Source of the DNA: Mycobacterium decipiens
GTDB taxonomy: Bacteria; Actinomycetota; Actinomycetes; Mycobacteriales; Mycobacteriaceae
Assembly (NCBI RefSeq): GCF_963853665.1
Contig: NZ_OY970459.1
Span: 4,402,001 to 4,466,000 of the forward strand
Length of the DNA: 64,000 nt
Direction: 5' to 3'
Notes under the pieces: model-generated
The model's input: the letters and a program-made list of their open reading frames with translations, nothing else
Database searches by the model: none
Told to the model about the DNA's origin: nothing
In this document: positions 34,933 to 44,542 of the stretch, one piece after another
Layout of the letters: every line of letters starts with the position of its first letter
How positions within the stretch are numbered: the first letter of the stretch is position 1
Translations under genes and position numbers: made by a program

Positions 34933-36177
34933 TCAAGTCGCATCGCCTGCCAGGTTGTACTCCCAGCTGGCCGGCACCATCGGCACTCGGAGACCATCGC
35001 CGAACTCTGAGCCAGGCAATACGGACAATCCCGCAGGCCCCCGCGTGGACTCCTTACCGAGAGCCCCCGCAAATCCCGAGGTACCAGCACCCCGGTTAGC
35101 TGCCACTACCGACGCCGACGTGCTCGCATCGGCCGGCGCGACGGCCGACACCAGCCTGGCTTGCGGCGCCGCGGCCGACGCCCAATTCGTCGCCGGTTTC
35201 ACCGCAGCAAACTCATCCGACTGCGGCTCAGCGTGAGCGGCGGCAGACTCCGCGTCGGCCGTCGCTAGGCCGACTTCGATAGGCTCCGCGGCCACGTTCG
35301 ACAGGTGGTAAAGGTACTGACCAACACCGATCGGCACGGCAGTGGCCAACGAAGTCGGCAACGCGATCAAGGAACCAGCCAGGACGAATGGCGTCGCGAC
35401 CATGAGGAGCGGAGGCGTCAAGAGGATCGCCACGATCGATGCAAAGATCGATGCAAGGATCGAGAGCCAACCGATCGCAACCGGCAGGAAGAAAAACACG
35501 ATCACGACCGTCCACATGACGGCTGCGTACAGCACAATGATTAGGATTTGGATAATTATCGAAATTATGGTCATGATCGGGATCGCGCCCACCAACGTCG
35601 CAGGTCCGGCGAGGCCGGCGCCGATGACGCCAGCGCTGGCGTCGAGCAGCACCGGTGGCGAAGTGACACACGGAGCCGCGGCCAACGCCGCATCCGAGGC
35701 CTGTTCATAGCCGCTCATTGTGACGGCCGCCTGAATCCACATCCGCGCATAGTCAGCCTCATTGACGCCGATCGGGATCGCGTTGATCCCAAAGAAATTC
35801 GTCCCGAGTAGGACCGCGTGGCTGGCGTGATTGGCGGCTAGTTCCGCCACCGTTGGCATCTCGGCCAACGCGCTAACGTAGGCTGCGGCCACTTCCTCAT
35901 GCCGACTAGCCATCGCCGCGCAGTCGGCACTGGTCTTGGTCAGCCACACCAAGTACCGCGCGTGCGCCGTCAGGTAGCTTTCCGCGCTTGGCCCGTCCCA
36001 CGCCCCGGCCCGCACCACCCCCAGCACCGTTGTGAGTTCCTCTGCCGCCGAGGCATATTCGGCGGACAGCAATTTCCACGCTGCCGCAGCCGCCTGCACT
36101 GAAGCAGGGCCGCACCCGGTACTCAACAACGTGGAATGTACCTCCGGCGGCGAGGCAATCCAGATGGGTGCCGTCAT
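34933..36177 (-). CDS. PPE family protein (PPW-like) with central membrane segments
   Basis: A 414-residue PPE protein. The N-terminal PPE domain (1-180) begins [17 protein letters not shown], with the first Pro-Pro-Glu at 10-12 and helical WxG-type AWDGPSA. Residues about 195-290 are very hydrophobic, with three or four membrane-length runs. The end has GFAG and PMVPASW, matching the GFxG/PxxPxxW signatures of the PPW subgroup. No PE partner lies beside it. PPE proteins are exported by type VII systems; membrane runs hint at an outer-membrane channel role (inference). Confidence 0.9.
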   Translation of the reverse strand: MTAPIWIASPPEVHSTLLSTGCGPASVQAAAAAWKLLSAEYASAAEELTTVLGVVRAGAWDGPSAESYLTAHARYLVWLTKTSADCAAMASRHEEVAAAYVSALAEMPTVAELAANHASHAVLLGTNFFGINAIPIGVNEADYARMWIQAAVTMSGYEQASDAALAAAPCVTSPPVLLDASAGVIGAGLAGPATLVGAIPIMTIISIIIQILIIVLYAAVMWTVVIVFFFLPVAIGWLSILASIFASIVAILLTPPLLMVATPFVLAGSLIALPTSLATAVPIGVGQYLYHLSNVAAEPIEVGLATADAESAAAHAEPQSDEFAAVKPATNWASAAAPQARLVSAVAPADASTSASVVAANRGAGTSGFAGALGKESTRGPAGLSVLPGSEFGDGLRVPMVPASWEYNLAGDAT

Positions 36178-36741
36178 ACCATGCCACGCGAAGTCCGGTA
36201 CGAACCCGTCACCACGGCGTCGGCAACCGCATGACCGGAGCCCGCCTCATCGACACCTACCCCTGACCGATCGAGCTGTCCCATCCCCTCAGCCGGCAGA
36301 CCCGCCGATGGCCGGGCCGCAACACTTTGCGGGTTTGGTGGCATGGCCGCGATTGCCGCACTGGCCACCGGCCGACCCCTCCGAAACCAGTCGCGGCGCC
36401 TGCGCCAATAACCCATCCCCTGTCCGTACACGAAGCACACTATAGCCAATAGTCAATATTTAACCTACGGTTGATTTAATCTCGGGGAGGTGGCCGTTGC
36501 CATGACAGCGTTGGCCGGTCGCCGATCCATTCTTGCTGGTAGACGTCGGGGTAGGCCGCCGAGCGAGCCGCGGGAGCGGCAGGTGTTGTGCGCGATGCGC
36601 CAGCCCTCGGCGCGGACACCCGCCTACAACCACCCGCGATGTTCCGTGCCCCCGCTACCAGAGGTAAGTTCGGGCTAGCGTTACAGTCAGGCCTTCCGCT
36701 GTAATTGTTCCAGCCCGCAACTCGCCAGCCAGGAGTGTGCG
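36178..36741. other. 564-bp gap between the PPE gene and P450
   Basis: It holds the divergent PPE and P450 promoters. An AT-rich patch with AACCtacGGTT lies at 36462-36472, and an inverted repeat at 36681-36704. A 62-codon plus frame at 36490-36678 encodes a short basic GRRRGRPPSEPRER run (AT-hook-like), which could be a regulator remnant; I do not call it a gene. Confidence 0.4.
36681..36704. promoter_or_regulatory. Inverted repeat upstream of P450
   Basis: TTACAG and CTGTAA are separated by 12 bases; the repeat ends 37 bases before the P450 start. Operator candidate; distinct from the regulon palindrome. Confidence 0.35.
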
Positions 36742-37947
36742 ATGACCAAATCGAAGGTGATCTTCGATCCGTTCTCCGAAGAGTTTTTCAACGGAGCCTG
36801 GGAGACCTACCGGCGGATGCAAGAGGAAGCGCCGGTGTACTACAGCGAGGAGTACGACTTCTACGCGTTGACTCGACACGCGGATGTGGCCGCGGGGCTA
36901 AAGGATTTCGAGACGTATTCGTCGGCCTACGGCATCGACCTGTCGATGGTGCGATCCGGGCAACGGACGCAGCAGAGGTCGATCATCTTTATGGACCCGC
37001 CCGAGCATCGCCACATGCGCAGCCTGCTCAACAAGGTCTTCACCCCGCGCGCAATCCAGTCCCAGCGACAGATGGTCACCGAGAAGATCGACAAGTACCT
37101 CAGCGCCGCCGATCCCGATCGGTTCGATGTGGTGGCGGATTTTTCCGGTCCGTTTCCGGTCGAGGTGATCACGACCATGCTCGGGGTACCGGAGCGGCAC
37201 GCTCAGCAGGTGCGCCACTGGATCGACGAGTCACTGCATCGCGAACCCGGGCAGGTCGAAGTCGGCCAGCAGGGGATGCAAGCCAACATCGATACCGCGA
37301 TGTTGTACTACGAGCTGGTAAAGCAACGCCGCACCAAGCCGCGCGATGACCTGTTCACTAGGTTGATCAACGCCGAGATCGAACGTGAGGACGGGCAAGC
37401 GACGAAGCTAGACGACATCGAAATCGCGGGATTTGCAACACTATTGGGTGGCGCCGGCGCGGAGACCGTAACCAAGCTCGTTGGCAACGCGCCGGTAGTG
37501 TTCGCCCGATTTCCCGAGCAGTGGCAGAAGTTGCTCGACGATCACAGCAAGATCGATGCCGCGGTCGAAGAACTACTGCGCTACGAAGCTCCGTCCCAGT
37601 ATCAGGTCCGCCGCTGTATGAAAGACGTCCAGCTGCACGGCGTCACGATCCCGGCCGGAAAGCCGGTTTTCCTCATCAACGGTGCGGCCAATCGTGACCC
37701 GAGGGCCTGGACCGATCCCGACAAGCTCGACATCGACCGCGACCGACACCAAGCGCTGAACCTGGGGTTCGGCTACGGGATTCACAGCTGTCTTGGCGCG
37801 GCATTGGCGCGCATGGAGAGCGCCATCGCGCTGGCGAAGTTGCTGGACTTCATGCCCCGCTACGAGGTGGATTGGGCGGGCTGCCAGCGCGTCCATATGC
37901 AAAATGTCGCCGGCTGGCGGAACGTGCCGGTGCGGGTGCTGCGATGA
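36742..37947 (+). CDS. Cytochrome P450
   Basis: A 401-residue P450 starting MTKSKVIFDPFSEEFF. I-helix GGAGAETVT (236-244), ExxR at E277-R280, and FGYGIHSCLG with heme ligand Cys350. The acid-alcohol pair is AE-T as usual. It is convergent with a ferredoxin-P450 operon (36-base gap) but has no ferredoxin of its own. Substrate unknown. It differs clearly from the paralogous pair at 863 and 38169, and is nearer in style to the 52483 P450 (EEAP-YY-E--DFYALSR/TR). Confidence 0.94.
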   Translation: MTKSKVIFDPFSEEFFNGAWETYRRMQEEAPVYYSEEYDFYALTRHADVAAGLKDFETYSSAYGIDLSMVRSGQRTQQRSIIFMDPPEHRHMRSLLNKVFTPRAIQSQRQMVTEKIDKYLSAADPDRFDVVADFSGPFPVEVITTMLGVPERHAQQVRHWIDESLHREPGQVEVGQQGMQANIDTAMLYYELVKQRRTKPRDDLFTRLINAEIEREDGQATKLDDIEIAGFATLLGGAGAETVTKLVGNAPVVFARFPEQWQKLLDDHSKIDAAVEELLRYEAPSQYQVRRCMKDVQLHGVTIPAGKPVFLINGAANRDPRAWTDPDKLDIDRDRHQALNLGFGYGIHSCLGAALARMESAIALAKLLDFMPRYEVDWAGCQRVHMQNVAGWRNVPVRVLR

Positions 37948-37983
37948 ACGTCGAAGTCGATCTCGGTCTCGACGAGACGGTGC

Positions 37984-38172
37984 TCACCTCTCGCTGATCG
38001 CCTGCTCCGGGCAGCACTCGATGGCCTCGCGGGTGGCTTTCTCCAATTCGGTTGGCACATTGGATGTTATCGCGACCGAATAGCCGTCGTCGGTTAGGCT
38101 GAACACCTCCGGACACAGCGTCAGACACATACCGTGACCGCGACAGCACTGGTCATCAACCCAAACTTTCAT
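37984..38172 (-). CDS. 3Fe-4S type ferredoxin, P450 partner
   Basis: A 62-residue ferredoxin, MKVWVDDQCCRGHGMC, with Cys10-x5-Cys16, Cys54-Pro (the CCPEQAI end), and His13 in the variable position. Its ATG overlaps the stop of the upstream P450 gene by 4 bases, so it almost certainly donates electrons to that enzyme. It is close in plan to the ferredoxin at 21630. Confidence 0.92.
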   Translation of the reverse strand: MKVWVDDQCCRGHGMCLTLCPEVFSLTDDGYSVAITSNVPTELEKATREAIECCPEQAISER

Positions 38173-39440
38173 GCCCGCGTGAACTCCAGATGTAGCTCGG
38201 TCAGGCCACGCAAGATGTAGGTCGGAACGTATTGGTAGCGGCGGTTATTCGCCGGGCCGTGCACCCGCTCACAGATCCTGATGTCGGACGTGCGGTCCAG
38301 CAGCCGCTCGACCGCCACCCGGGTCTCGGCGCGGGCCAGCGGCGCACCGGGACAGCTGTGGATCCCCCGCCCGAACGAGAGATGTTGCCGGGCATTCTTG
38401 CGAGCCGGATCGAACGTGGCGGGCTCGGCGAACCGGCGTGGATCGCGGTTGGCGGCCGCCTGCAGCACCATCACGGTGGTGCCCGCCGGCAGGTCGACAC
38501 CGCCGACGGTGGTGGGCACCCTGGAGAGCCGAAAGTCTCCCTTGACCGGGCTCTCGACGCGTAGCGCCTCCTCGATGAAGTTTCCGATCAGGCTGCGGTC
38601 CCTGCGCAGCTGCTCCTGAATGTCGCGGCGCTCCCCGATGGTCTGCAGCGCCGCACCCAACAGCCGCACCGTGGTTTCCTGGCCGGCCGAGAAGACGTTG
38701 GTCGCCACGCGGGCCACGTCGTCGACATCGGGAGTGGAGCCGTCGGGGAAGGTGGCAGCGGCCAGGCCGGTCAGCACGTCGTCGCGCGGCTCGCGGCGGC
38801 GGTCCCGAATGTAATCGGCGAACGCCCCGTACAGGAATTCCAGCGGGTTGTGCGCCAGCGCATCCGCACCGGTCCCCCCGACTCCACCGCCCGCGTGCCG
38901 GTGGATGTTGTTGACGAAGGTGTCGCGATCTTCGTCAGGCACGCCGAGCAGCTCGGCGATGACCAGCAGGGTGAAGGGGGCCGCGAAACCCTTGATGAAT
39001 TCGTCTTCCCCTGATGCCAGGAAGCCGTCGAGCACCCGATCCGCGAGCGCCCACATGGCGTCCTCGTTCTCCTTGAGGCGCTTGGGGGTGATCAGCCGCA
39101 TCAGCAGGGCGCGATGGTTGGTGTGGGTCGGCGGATCCAGGGTTGGCAGCTGGTCACTAAACGGCAGCGCGTCGCGATGTTGTTCGATCAGCTCGGTGAC
39201 ATCGTCACCTTCGAGGGGTACCGGAAAACCGGGAAACGGACCGGTCACCGAGATGCACGAGGAGAACGTCTCGGCGTCGTTCAGTACGCCGACAGCCTCG
39301 TCCCAGCCGGTCACCATGGTCACCCCGTGGTGGTGTTCGCGGGCGACCGGACACCGCCGCCGGAGGCTTTCGTAGTAGGGATACGGGTTCTCGACGAGCC
39401 GGTCATCCCGGAAGAAGTCCAGCTCGGTGCCGTCGCTCAT
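38169..39440 (-). CDS. Cytochrome P450
   Basis: A 423-residue P450. I-helix SAGQETT (251-257), ExxR at E291-R294, heme loop FGRGIHSCPGAP with Cys363. It shares long blocks with the P450 at 863 (RRREPRDDVLTGLAAATFPD versus RRRGPREDVLTALATAKYPD), so the two likely act on related substrates. A 10/12 regulon palindrome ends only 22 bases from the start, so repression is plausible. It is operonic with its own ferredoxin. Confidence 0.94.
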   Translation of the reverse strand: MSDGTELDFFRDDRLVENPYPYYESLRRRCPVAREHHHGVTMVTGWDEAVGVLNDAETFSSCISVTGPFPGFPVPLEGDDVTELIEQHRDALPFSDQLPTLDPPTHTNHRALLMRLITPKRLKENEDAMWALADRVLDGFLASGEDEFIKGFAAPFTLLVIAELLGVPDEDRDTFVNNIHRHAGGGVGGTGADALAHNPLEFLYGAFADYIRDRRREPRDDVLTGLAAATFPDGSTPDVDDVARVATNVFSAGQETTVRLLGAALQTIGERRDIQEQLRRDRSLIGNFIEEALRVESPVKGDFRLSRVPTTVGGVDLPAGTTVMVLQAAANRDPRRFAEPATFDPARKNARQHLSFGRGIHSCPGAPLARAETRVAVERLLDRTSDIRICERVHGPANNRRYQYVPTYILRGLTELHLEFTRA

Positions 39441-39461
39441 GAGAACTGTCCTCTCATAGAT

Positions 39462-39476
39462 GAGTATGACATTTTC
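39462..39476. promoter_or_regulatory. Regulon palindrome GAGAATnnnATTCTC, copy 6 (10/12)
   Basis: GAGTATGACATTTTC matches 10 of 12 positions and starts 22 bases before the P450 at 39440. Confidence 0.55.
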
Positions 39477-39519
39477 ATAGGAGGGCCGGCGACGTCAACG
39501 CTGGCCTCGGCGCGGGTGC

Positions 39520-40035
39520 TTAGGCCGGAAGCAGATCAGCAGCGACCGACGGGCAGCCCATCAGCGGACTGCGAAACGTTTCGGTGCAACCGATCGAGCT
39601 CGCCGGTGACCCGGCAGCGGCCAGCGCCTGAGCCTTGAACGTCTGGGCGGCCCTGGTCAGCTGATGCTGTACCAGGGCGACGCTGTCATCCAGCTCGGCG
39701 GGCCACCTGCGGCCCCACAGCGTGACTTCGGTGACACCATGATCGAGGGCCCGCAACACACCGCGGCGCACCCGCGGGTCGCAGCCATAAAGATCCGCGG
39801 CCGCCGCCAGCGCTTGGGGCCGCGGGCGGGTGCCCACCGATGCCAATGCGTCTTCGAGGTCAAGTGTCCGGGCGCCCAGGATCTGCAGTGGCCGATCGTC
39901 AGGATGGTCAGCAGGGGGATCGGCGAGAAGCACGGTGACGTCCCATCCCGCCATCGCCCGGTCGAACAGCCAACCGCCGGCGAACCGCACCACGTCGACA
40001 ACGCTGGAGGCGACGACGTCGAGCCGGTACCTCAT
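39520..40035 (-). CDS. Conserved hypothetical protein coupled to TetR
   Basis: A 171-residue cytosolic protein starting MRYRLDVVASSVVDVVRFAGGWLFDRAMAGWDVTVLL. It overlaps the TetR stop by 4 bases (ATGA), so the two are co-translated. Its character recalls mycobacterial hypotheticals paired with TetR regulators, possibly a sensor or co-regulator, but no domain is recognised. The longer frame to 40137 runs into tetR and is not credible. Confidence 0.65.
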   Translation of the reverse strand: MRYRLDVVASSVVDVVRFAGGWLFDRAMAGWDVTVLLADPPADHPDDRPLQILGARTLDLEDALASVGTRPRPQALAAAADLYGCDPRVRRGVLRALDHGVTEVTLWGRRWPAELDDSVALVQHQLTRAAQTFKAQALAAAGSPASSIGCTETFRSPLMGCPSVAADLLPA

Positions 40036-40661
40036 GTCCCGCGCAAGGTCGCCTTGGGGGGCGCGAAGTCGCGGGCCAGCGCCCCGGCGTACTCCTTGAA
40101 CACCTGGGCCAGGGGTATCGAAGGATCGAGCAGCCATGTCGTTTCCATTCCGTGGATAAAGGCGAGAATTTCCACCGCCTTGACGGCGGGGTCTATGTCC
40201 GTGCGATACCGGCCGGCCGCCTGACCACGCCGGATGGCCTCGGCGACGATGTCTATCGCGGCCCGCTGCCTGGCCAGCAGGCGGTCGTGCAACGGGGCAT
40301 CGTCAAGGATGTTCTCTACCAGCAGCACCGTGAAGGTGCCTACCAGTTCGGGTGCCCGGTTGAAGCGATCGGCAACCTGAGCAATTTCGGCCAGCAGATC
40401 ACCGCCGCGGTCGGCATGGGCGTCGTCATCGAGGTCGCGCGCGTCAAGCACCGCATGCAGCAACTGCTCTTTGGACTCGAAATGATGCAGCAGTCCCGCG
40501 GGACTGACCCCGGCTTCGCCGGCGATCTGGGCCAACGTCGTGTTGCGCCAGCCGTTGCGCGTCAGCAGCCGCTGCGCCACCGCCAGGATGCGCTGCTTGC
40601 GGTCCTCCCCCTTGGCGAGAAGCGTGTCGTATGGCCGTGCGTCGGGCACTGCACTCCTCAT
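40032..40661 (-). CDS. TetR/AcrR family transcriptional regulator
   Basis: A 209-residue TetR repressor. The HTH spans about residues 24-68 (ILAVAQRLLTRNGWRNTTLAQIAGEAGVS through HHFESKEQLLHAVL). An inverted repeat at 40674-40697 ends close to its start, so autoregulation is likely. It co-transcribes with the 171-residue hypothetical gene. It may also act on neighbouring P450 or thiolase genes; this is not shown. Confidence 0.9.
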   Translation of the reverse strand: MRSAVPDARPYDTLLAKGEDRKQRILAVAQRLLTRNGWRNTTLAQIAGEAGVSPAGLLHHFESKEQLLHAVLDARDLDDDAHADRGGDLLAEIAQVADRFNRAPELVGTFTVLLVENILDDAPLHDRLLARQRAAIDIVAEAIRRGQAAGRYRTDIDPAVKAVEILAFIHGMETTWLLDPSIPLAQVFKEYAGALARDFAPPKATLRGT

Positions 40662-40673
40662 CGACGCTCCGTG

Positions 40674-40697
40674 AACCTACTTTACACACAGTAGGTT
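40674..40697. promoter_or_regulatory. Inverted repeat, probable operator of the adjacent TetR
   Basis: AACCTACT-ttacacac-AGTAGGTT, an 8-8-8 perfect inverted repeat, starts 13 bases upstream of the TetR start. Typical size and location for autoregulation. Confidence 0.6.
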
Positions 40698-40738
40698 GGT
40701 TTGCCGGCCTTGGCAAGGGGCCTTCGCGTACCGCGTCT

Positions 40739-41887
40739 TTAGTTCACCAGCTCGACCAGGGTGGCGTTGGCGGTGCCACCGCCTTCGCACATGGTCTGCA
40801 GTCCGTAGCGAATCCCGTTGTCGCGCATGTGATGCACCATGCGCGTCATCAGCACCGCGCCGGATGCACCCAGCGGGTGACCCAGCGCGATGGCGCCGCC
40901 CAGCGGATTCAACCGACGCGGATCGGCGCCGGTTTCCGCCAGCCAGGCCAATGGCACCGGCGCAAAAGCTTCGTTCACCTCGAAAACGCCGACCTCTGCC
41001 AGCCCAACACCGGCCTTGCGCAACACTTTCTCGGTCGCCGGAATCGGGCCGGTGAGCATGAGCACCGGATCCGCACCGGTGACGGCGCCGGCACGGTAGC
41101 GCACCATCGGCGTCAACCCCAGCTCCAGCGCCATTTCGGCCGTGGTCACCAAGAGCGCCGCCGCGCCGTCGGAGATCTGCGACGAGTTGCCCGCGTGGAT
41201 GACACCCTCGTCGACGAATGCCGGCTTCAACCCGGCCAGCTTCTCGACACTGGTCCCGCGCCGCACGCCCTCATCGGCGACGACGATCGATCCGTCATCG
41301 ACAAACACCGCGACGATCTGGTCGGTGAACGCGCCGCCATCCTGGGCGGCGGCCGCCCGCTCGTGGGACGACACGGAGTATTCGTCGAGCTGGCGGCGGG
41401 AGAACCCCCACTTTCGAGCGATCATCTCCGCAGACAACCCCTGATTGAAGGAGAAATCTCCATAGCGGGCAATGACTTTCGGACCATACGGCATCCCGGT
41501 TGCCCTGGCCGCACCGAGTGGTACGCGGCTCATTACCTCGACACCGCCAGCCACCACAACATCCTGCTGGCCGGACATCACCGCCTGCACCGCGAAGTCG
41601 AGCGCCTGCTGGCTGGAACCGCAGGCCCGGTTGACCGTGGTTCCGGGGATGGTCTCCGGCCAGCCGGCGGCCAGGACCGCGTACCGGCCGATGTTGCTCG
41701 ACTGGTCGCCGACCTGCGACACGCAGCCCCAGATCACGTCGTCGATGATCTCGGGACCGATACCGCTGCGTTCCAGCAGTTCATTGAGGACCACGGACGA
41801 GAGATCGGCGGGATGCATTGCGGACAACCCGCCGCTGCGCTTCCCGACCGCGGTACGCACGGCCTCGACGATGACGGTCTCACGCAT
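40739..41887 (-). CDS. Acetyl-CoA acyltransferase (thiolase)
   Basis: A 382-residue thiolase with the nucleophile Cys89 (NRACGSSQQA), His337 (GHPLGASGA) and Cys367 (MCEGGG). It would split a 3-ketoacyl-CoA with CoA. I start at ATG 41887 (MRETVIV), as a GGAG-containing site precedes it; GTG 41905 would add six residues. It is the last gene of a minus-strand operon with an acyl-CoA dehydrogenase and an amidohydrolase, so it probably closes a beta-oxidation round. Confidence 0.94.
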   Translation of the reverse strand: MRETVIVEAVRTAVGKRSGGLSAMHPADLSSVVLNELLERSGIGPEIIDDVIWGCVSQVGDQSSNIGRYAVLAAGWPETIPGTTVNRACGSSQQALDFAVQAVMSGQQDVVVAGGVEVMSRVPLGAARATGMPYGPKVIARYGDFSFNQGLSAEMIARKWGFSRRQLDEYSVSSHERAAAAQDGGAFTDQIVAVFVDDGSIVVADEGVRRGTSVEKLAGLKPAFVDEGVIHAGNSSQISDGAAALLVTTAEMALELGLTPMVRYRAGAVTGADPVLMLTGPIPATEKVLRKAGVGLAEVGVFEVNEAFAPVPLAWLAETGADPRRLNPLGGAIALGHPLGASGAVLMTRMVHHMRDNGIRYGLQTMCEGGGTANATLVELVN

Positions 41888-41928
41888 TGATCCGCTCCGA
41901 TTCACCCGATCTCGCCACCGGAGGGCGC

Positions 41929-43104
41929 TCAGTAACTTTTCGGTAGGTTAAGCGTGTGCGCCCCAAGGAAATTCAGGATCATCTCCTGGCTGATCGGCGC
42001 GATCTTCATCAGCCGGGCCTCACGGAAATAGCGTGCGACGTGATACTCCTCCGCGTATCCCATGCCACCGTGGGTTTGTAGTGCACGGTCCGCGGCGGCA
42101 AAGCCGGCGTCGGCACACAGGTATTTCGCGGTGTTGGCTGCTCGCCCACAGGGTTTGCCGTTGTCGTAGAGCCAGGTGGCCTTGCGCAACATCAGCTCGG
42201 CTGCGTCCAGGTGGGCTAGTGAATCCGCGAGCGGGAACTGGATGCCCTGGTTCATCCCGATCGGGCGACCGAAGACCTCGCGGTCGTTCGCGTACTTTAC
42301 CGCCTTGTCCAACGCCACCCGCCCGATACCGAGCGCTTCGGCAGCGATCAGCATCCGCTCCGGATTCAGTCCGTCCAGAATGTACTGAAAACCCTTGCCT
42401 TCCTCGCCGATTCGGTCTTCGACGGGGACTTTCAGATTGTCGATGAACAACTCGTTGGAGCTGACGGCGTTGCGCCCCATCTTGGGGATCGGCCGGATGT
42501 CGACGCGGCTGCGGTCGAGGTCGGTAAGGAACAGCGTCATCCCGTCGGTCTTCTTGACGACTTCGTCATAGCTCCGGGTCCTGGTCAGCAATAGGATCTT
42601 GTCGGACTCCATCGCTTTGGAGATCCACACCTTGCGGCCGTTGACCACATAACAATCGCCGTCGCGCTTGGCGAACGTGGTGATGGCCGACGTGTCGAGG
42701 CCGGCACCGGGTTCGGTCACCCCGAAGCAGACATGCACCTGGCCGGTCGCGACGGGCGGCAACGTGCGCGCCTTGAGTTCGTCGGAGCCGTGCACCACCA
42801 CCGGTTGCATACCGAAGATCGACAGGTGAATTGAGCTGGCGGCGTTCATGCCGCCCCCGGACTTGGCGACCTCCTCGAGCAACAAGGTCGCTTCGGTGAT
42901 ACCGAGGCCGTGGCCACCGTATTCGGTGGGAATCGTCATACCCAACCAGCCGCCGTCGGCGATGGCCCGGTAGAACTCGGTCGGAAACTCGTGCGCCTGG
43001 TCCTTTTCCATCCAGTACTGATCGTCGAACTTGCGGGCCAACTCAGCGACCGACCGGCGGATCAACTCCTGGTCCTCGGTCAGCTCGAAATTCATTCCTC
43101 CCAC
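41929..43104 (-). CDS. Acyl-CoA dehydrogenase
   Basis: A 391-residue acyl-CoA dehydrogenase of the standalone type: CFGVTEPGAGLDTS, NGRKVWISKA, FGRPIGMNQGIQFPLA and the active-site region HGGMGYAEEYHVARYFREAR, with a candidate catalytic glutamate in AEEY. Start GTG 43104 has GGCGGG upstream. It lies 41 bases before the thiolase and 43 after the amidohydrolase. Unlike the paired genes elsewhere, it seems self-sufficient. Confidence 0.94.
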   Translation of the reverse strand: MGGMNFELTEDQELIRRSVAELARKFDDQYWMEKDQAHEFPTEFYRAIADGGWLGMTIPTEYGGHGLGITEATLLLEEVAKSGGGMNAASSIHLSIFGMQPVVVHGSDELKARTLPPVATGQVHVCFGVTEPGAGLDTSAITTFAKRDGDCYVVNGRKVWISKAMESDKILLLTRTRSYDEVVKKTDGMTLFLTDLDRSRVDIRPIPKMGRNAVSSNELFIDNLKVPVEDRIGEEGKGFQYILDGLNPERMLIAAEALGIGRVALDKAVKYANDREVFGRPIGMNQGIQFPLADSLAHLDAAELMLRKATWLYDNGKPCGRAANTAKYLCADAGFAAADRALQTHGGMGYAEEYHVARYFREARLMKIAPISQEMILNFLGAHTLNLPKSY

Positions 43105-43147
43105 TGGTCCCGCCTTTCAGCGCAAGCAGTACCCAGCATGCGGTGCC

Positions 43148-44443
43148 TCAGTCCTTGTTGCCGGTTAGTTCTTTCGCGGTGGCGGCAAACTCCGCGAACG
43201 ACGAACCCGCTCTGTCCTTGTGGTGGCTGAGTGCCCGAATGGCGACGTCGTGTCCTTCCGCGGCCTTGCGCAGCGCACCCACGGTCGCCTGCTCCCGAGT
43301 GAGGCGCGTGAATGGATCAAACGAATACCAGCGCATCGCGTTCTCGTGGGTCATCTTGTTGATCTCACCATCTGCCACATCGTTCACCGACAGGACCTCC
43401 CAGAGTTCCTCGGGCGCACCCGGCCACATCGAGTCGCTGTGCGGGTAGTCGGCTTCCCACGCGATGTTATCGATACCGATCAGCCGCCGCAGCGCCACGC
43501 CCACCTTGTCACTGATGAAGCAGGTCAGGAAGTGCTCGCGGAAGACCTCGCTGGGTAGCTTGCCGCCGAAGTTCTGGTGCGTCCATGTCGAATGCATCTC
43601 GAACGTGCGGTCCGCTCGCTCCAGGAAGTAGGGAATCCACCCGGTCCCCCCCTCCGACAGTGCGATCTTGAGATCCGGGTATTCCTTGATCGGCTTGGAC
43701 CACAGCAGATCCGCGGCGGCCTGCACGATGTTCATCGGCTGCAGCGTGATCATCACGTCCATCGGTGCATCGGGCGCGGTGATCGCCAGCCTGCCCGAGG
43801 ATCCGATGTGGATGTTCATCACGGTGTTGGTGTCGCACAACGCCTTCCACAGCGGGTTCCAATACTCATTGTGGAAACTGGGGTAACCCATCGCGGCCGG
43901 ATTTTCGGTGAACGTCAGCGCGTGTACGCCCTTCTTCGAGACCCGCCGCACCTCCGCGGCGCACGCCTCGGCATCCCAGATCACCGGCAACGCCATCGGG
44001 ATAAACCGCGCCGGGTATGCGCCGCACCACTCGTCGATGTGCCAGTCGTTGTAGGCCTGCACGAGGGCCACCGAGAAGTCCGGATCCTCGGTGGCGAACA
44101 GGCGCCCGGCAAATCCCGGAAAGGATGGGAAGCAAATGGAGGCCAGGATGCCCCCGGCATTCATGTCCTTGATTCGTTCGTCGACGTTATAGCAACCCGG
44201 CCGGATCTCATCCAGACCCTGCGGTTCCAGCCCGTACTCCTCCTTAGGCCGGCCGGCCACCGCGTTGAGCGCCACGTTCGGAATGACCGTGTCCCGGAAT
44301 TTCCACATGTCGGAGCCGTCGGGGTTGTGCACCAGCCGCGGGGCGTCGTCCAGGTACTTCGCCGACAAATGCTTCCTGAACATGTGCGGCGGCTCGACGG
44401 TGTGGTCGTCGACGCTAATCAGGATCATGTCGTCTTTGTTCAT
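43148..44443 (-). CDS. Amidohydrolase-2 family protein
   Basis: A 431-residue amidohydrolase-2 enzyme with ISVDDHTVEPPHMF (first metal motif region), MNIHIGSSG, ALSEGGTGWIPYFLERAD and WEADYPHSDSMWPG with the late Asp. It is longer than the two copies at 27-30 kb. It is first in a three-gene operon with acyl-CoA dehydrogenase and thiolase. Upstream are two weak copies of the regulon palindrome. Likely a C-C cleaving or decarboxylating step on a CoA-ester or ring intermediate (inference). Confidence 0.9.
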   Translation of the reverse strand: MNKDDMILISVDDHTVEPPHMFRKHLSAKYLDDAPRLVHNPDGSDMWKFRDTVIPNVALNAVAGRPKEEYGLEPQGLDEIRPGCYNVDERIKDMNAGGILASICFPSFPGFAGRLFATEDPDFSVALVQAYNDWHIDEWCGAYPARFIPMALPVIWDAEACAAEVRRVSKKGVHALTFTENPAAMGYPSFHNEYWNPLWKALCDTNTVMNIHIGSSGRLAITAPDAPMDVMITLQPMNIVQAAADLLWSKPIKEYPDLKIALSEGGTGWIPYFLERADRTFEMHSTWTHQNFGGKLPSEVFREHFLTCFISDKVGVALRRLIGIDNIAWEADYPHSDSMWPGAPEELWEVLSVNDVADGEINKMTHENAMRWYSFDPFTRLTREQATVGALRKAAEGHDVAIRALSHHKDRAGSSFAEFAATAKELTGNKD

Positions 44444-44504
44444 GGCCCTTCCCTCTCCGTGAATCGATCGAGCACCCCGCCAGTTGCCGCCAAGCTCTAC
44501 TGTT

Positions 44505-44542
44505 GAAAACTATCTTCTCGCGAAGTGAGAATCAACATTCTG
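44505..44542. promoter_or_regulatory. Two degenerate regulon sites, copy 7
   Basis: GAAAACTATCTTCTC (44505-44519) matches 9/12. GAGAAT-caac-ATTCTG (44527-44542) has a 4-base spacer. Both lie 60-100 bases before the amidohydrolase gene at 44443. Confidence 0.35.

Noticed and set aside
36490..36678. Small plus-strand frame with a GRRRGRPPSEPRER run.
   Set aside because: Only 62 codons, no clear ribosome site, no complete domain; may be a remnant of a regulator but not supportable as a gene.
37966..37978. Inverted repeat GTCTC-gac-GAGAC between the convergent P450 and ferredoxin genes.
   Set aside because: Only a 5-bp stem with no T-tract; too weak to call a terminator.
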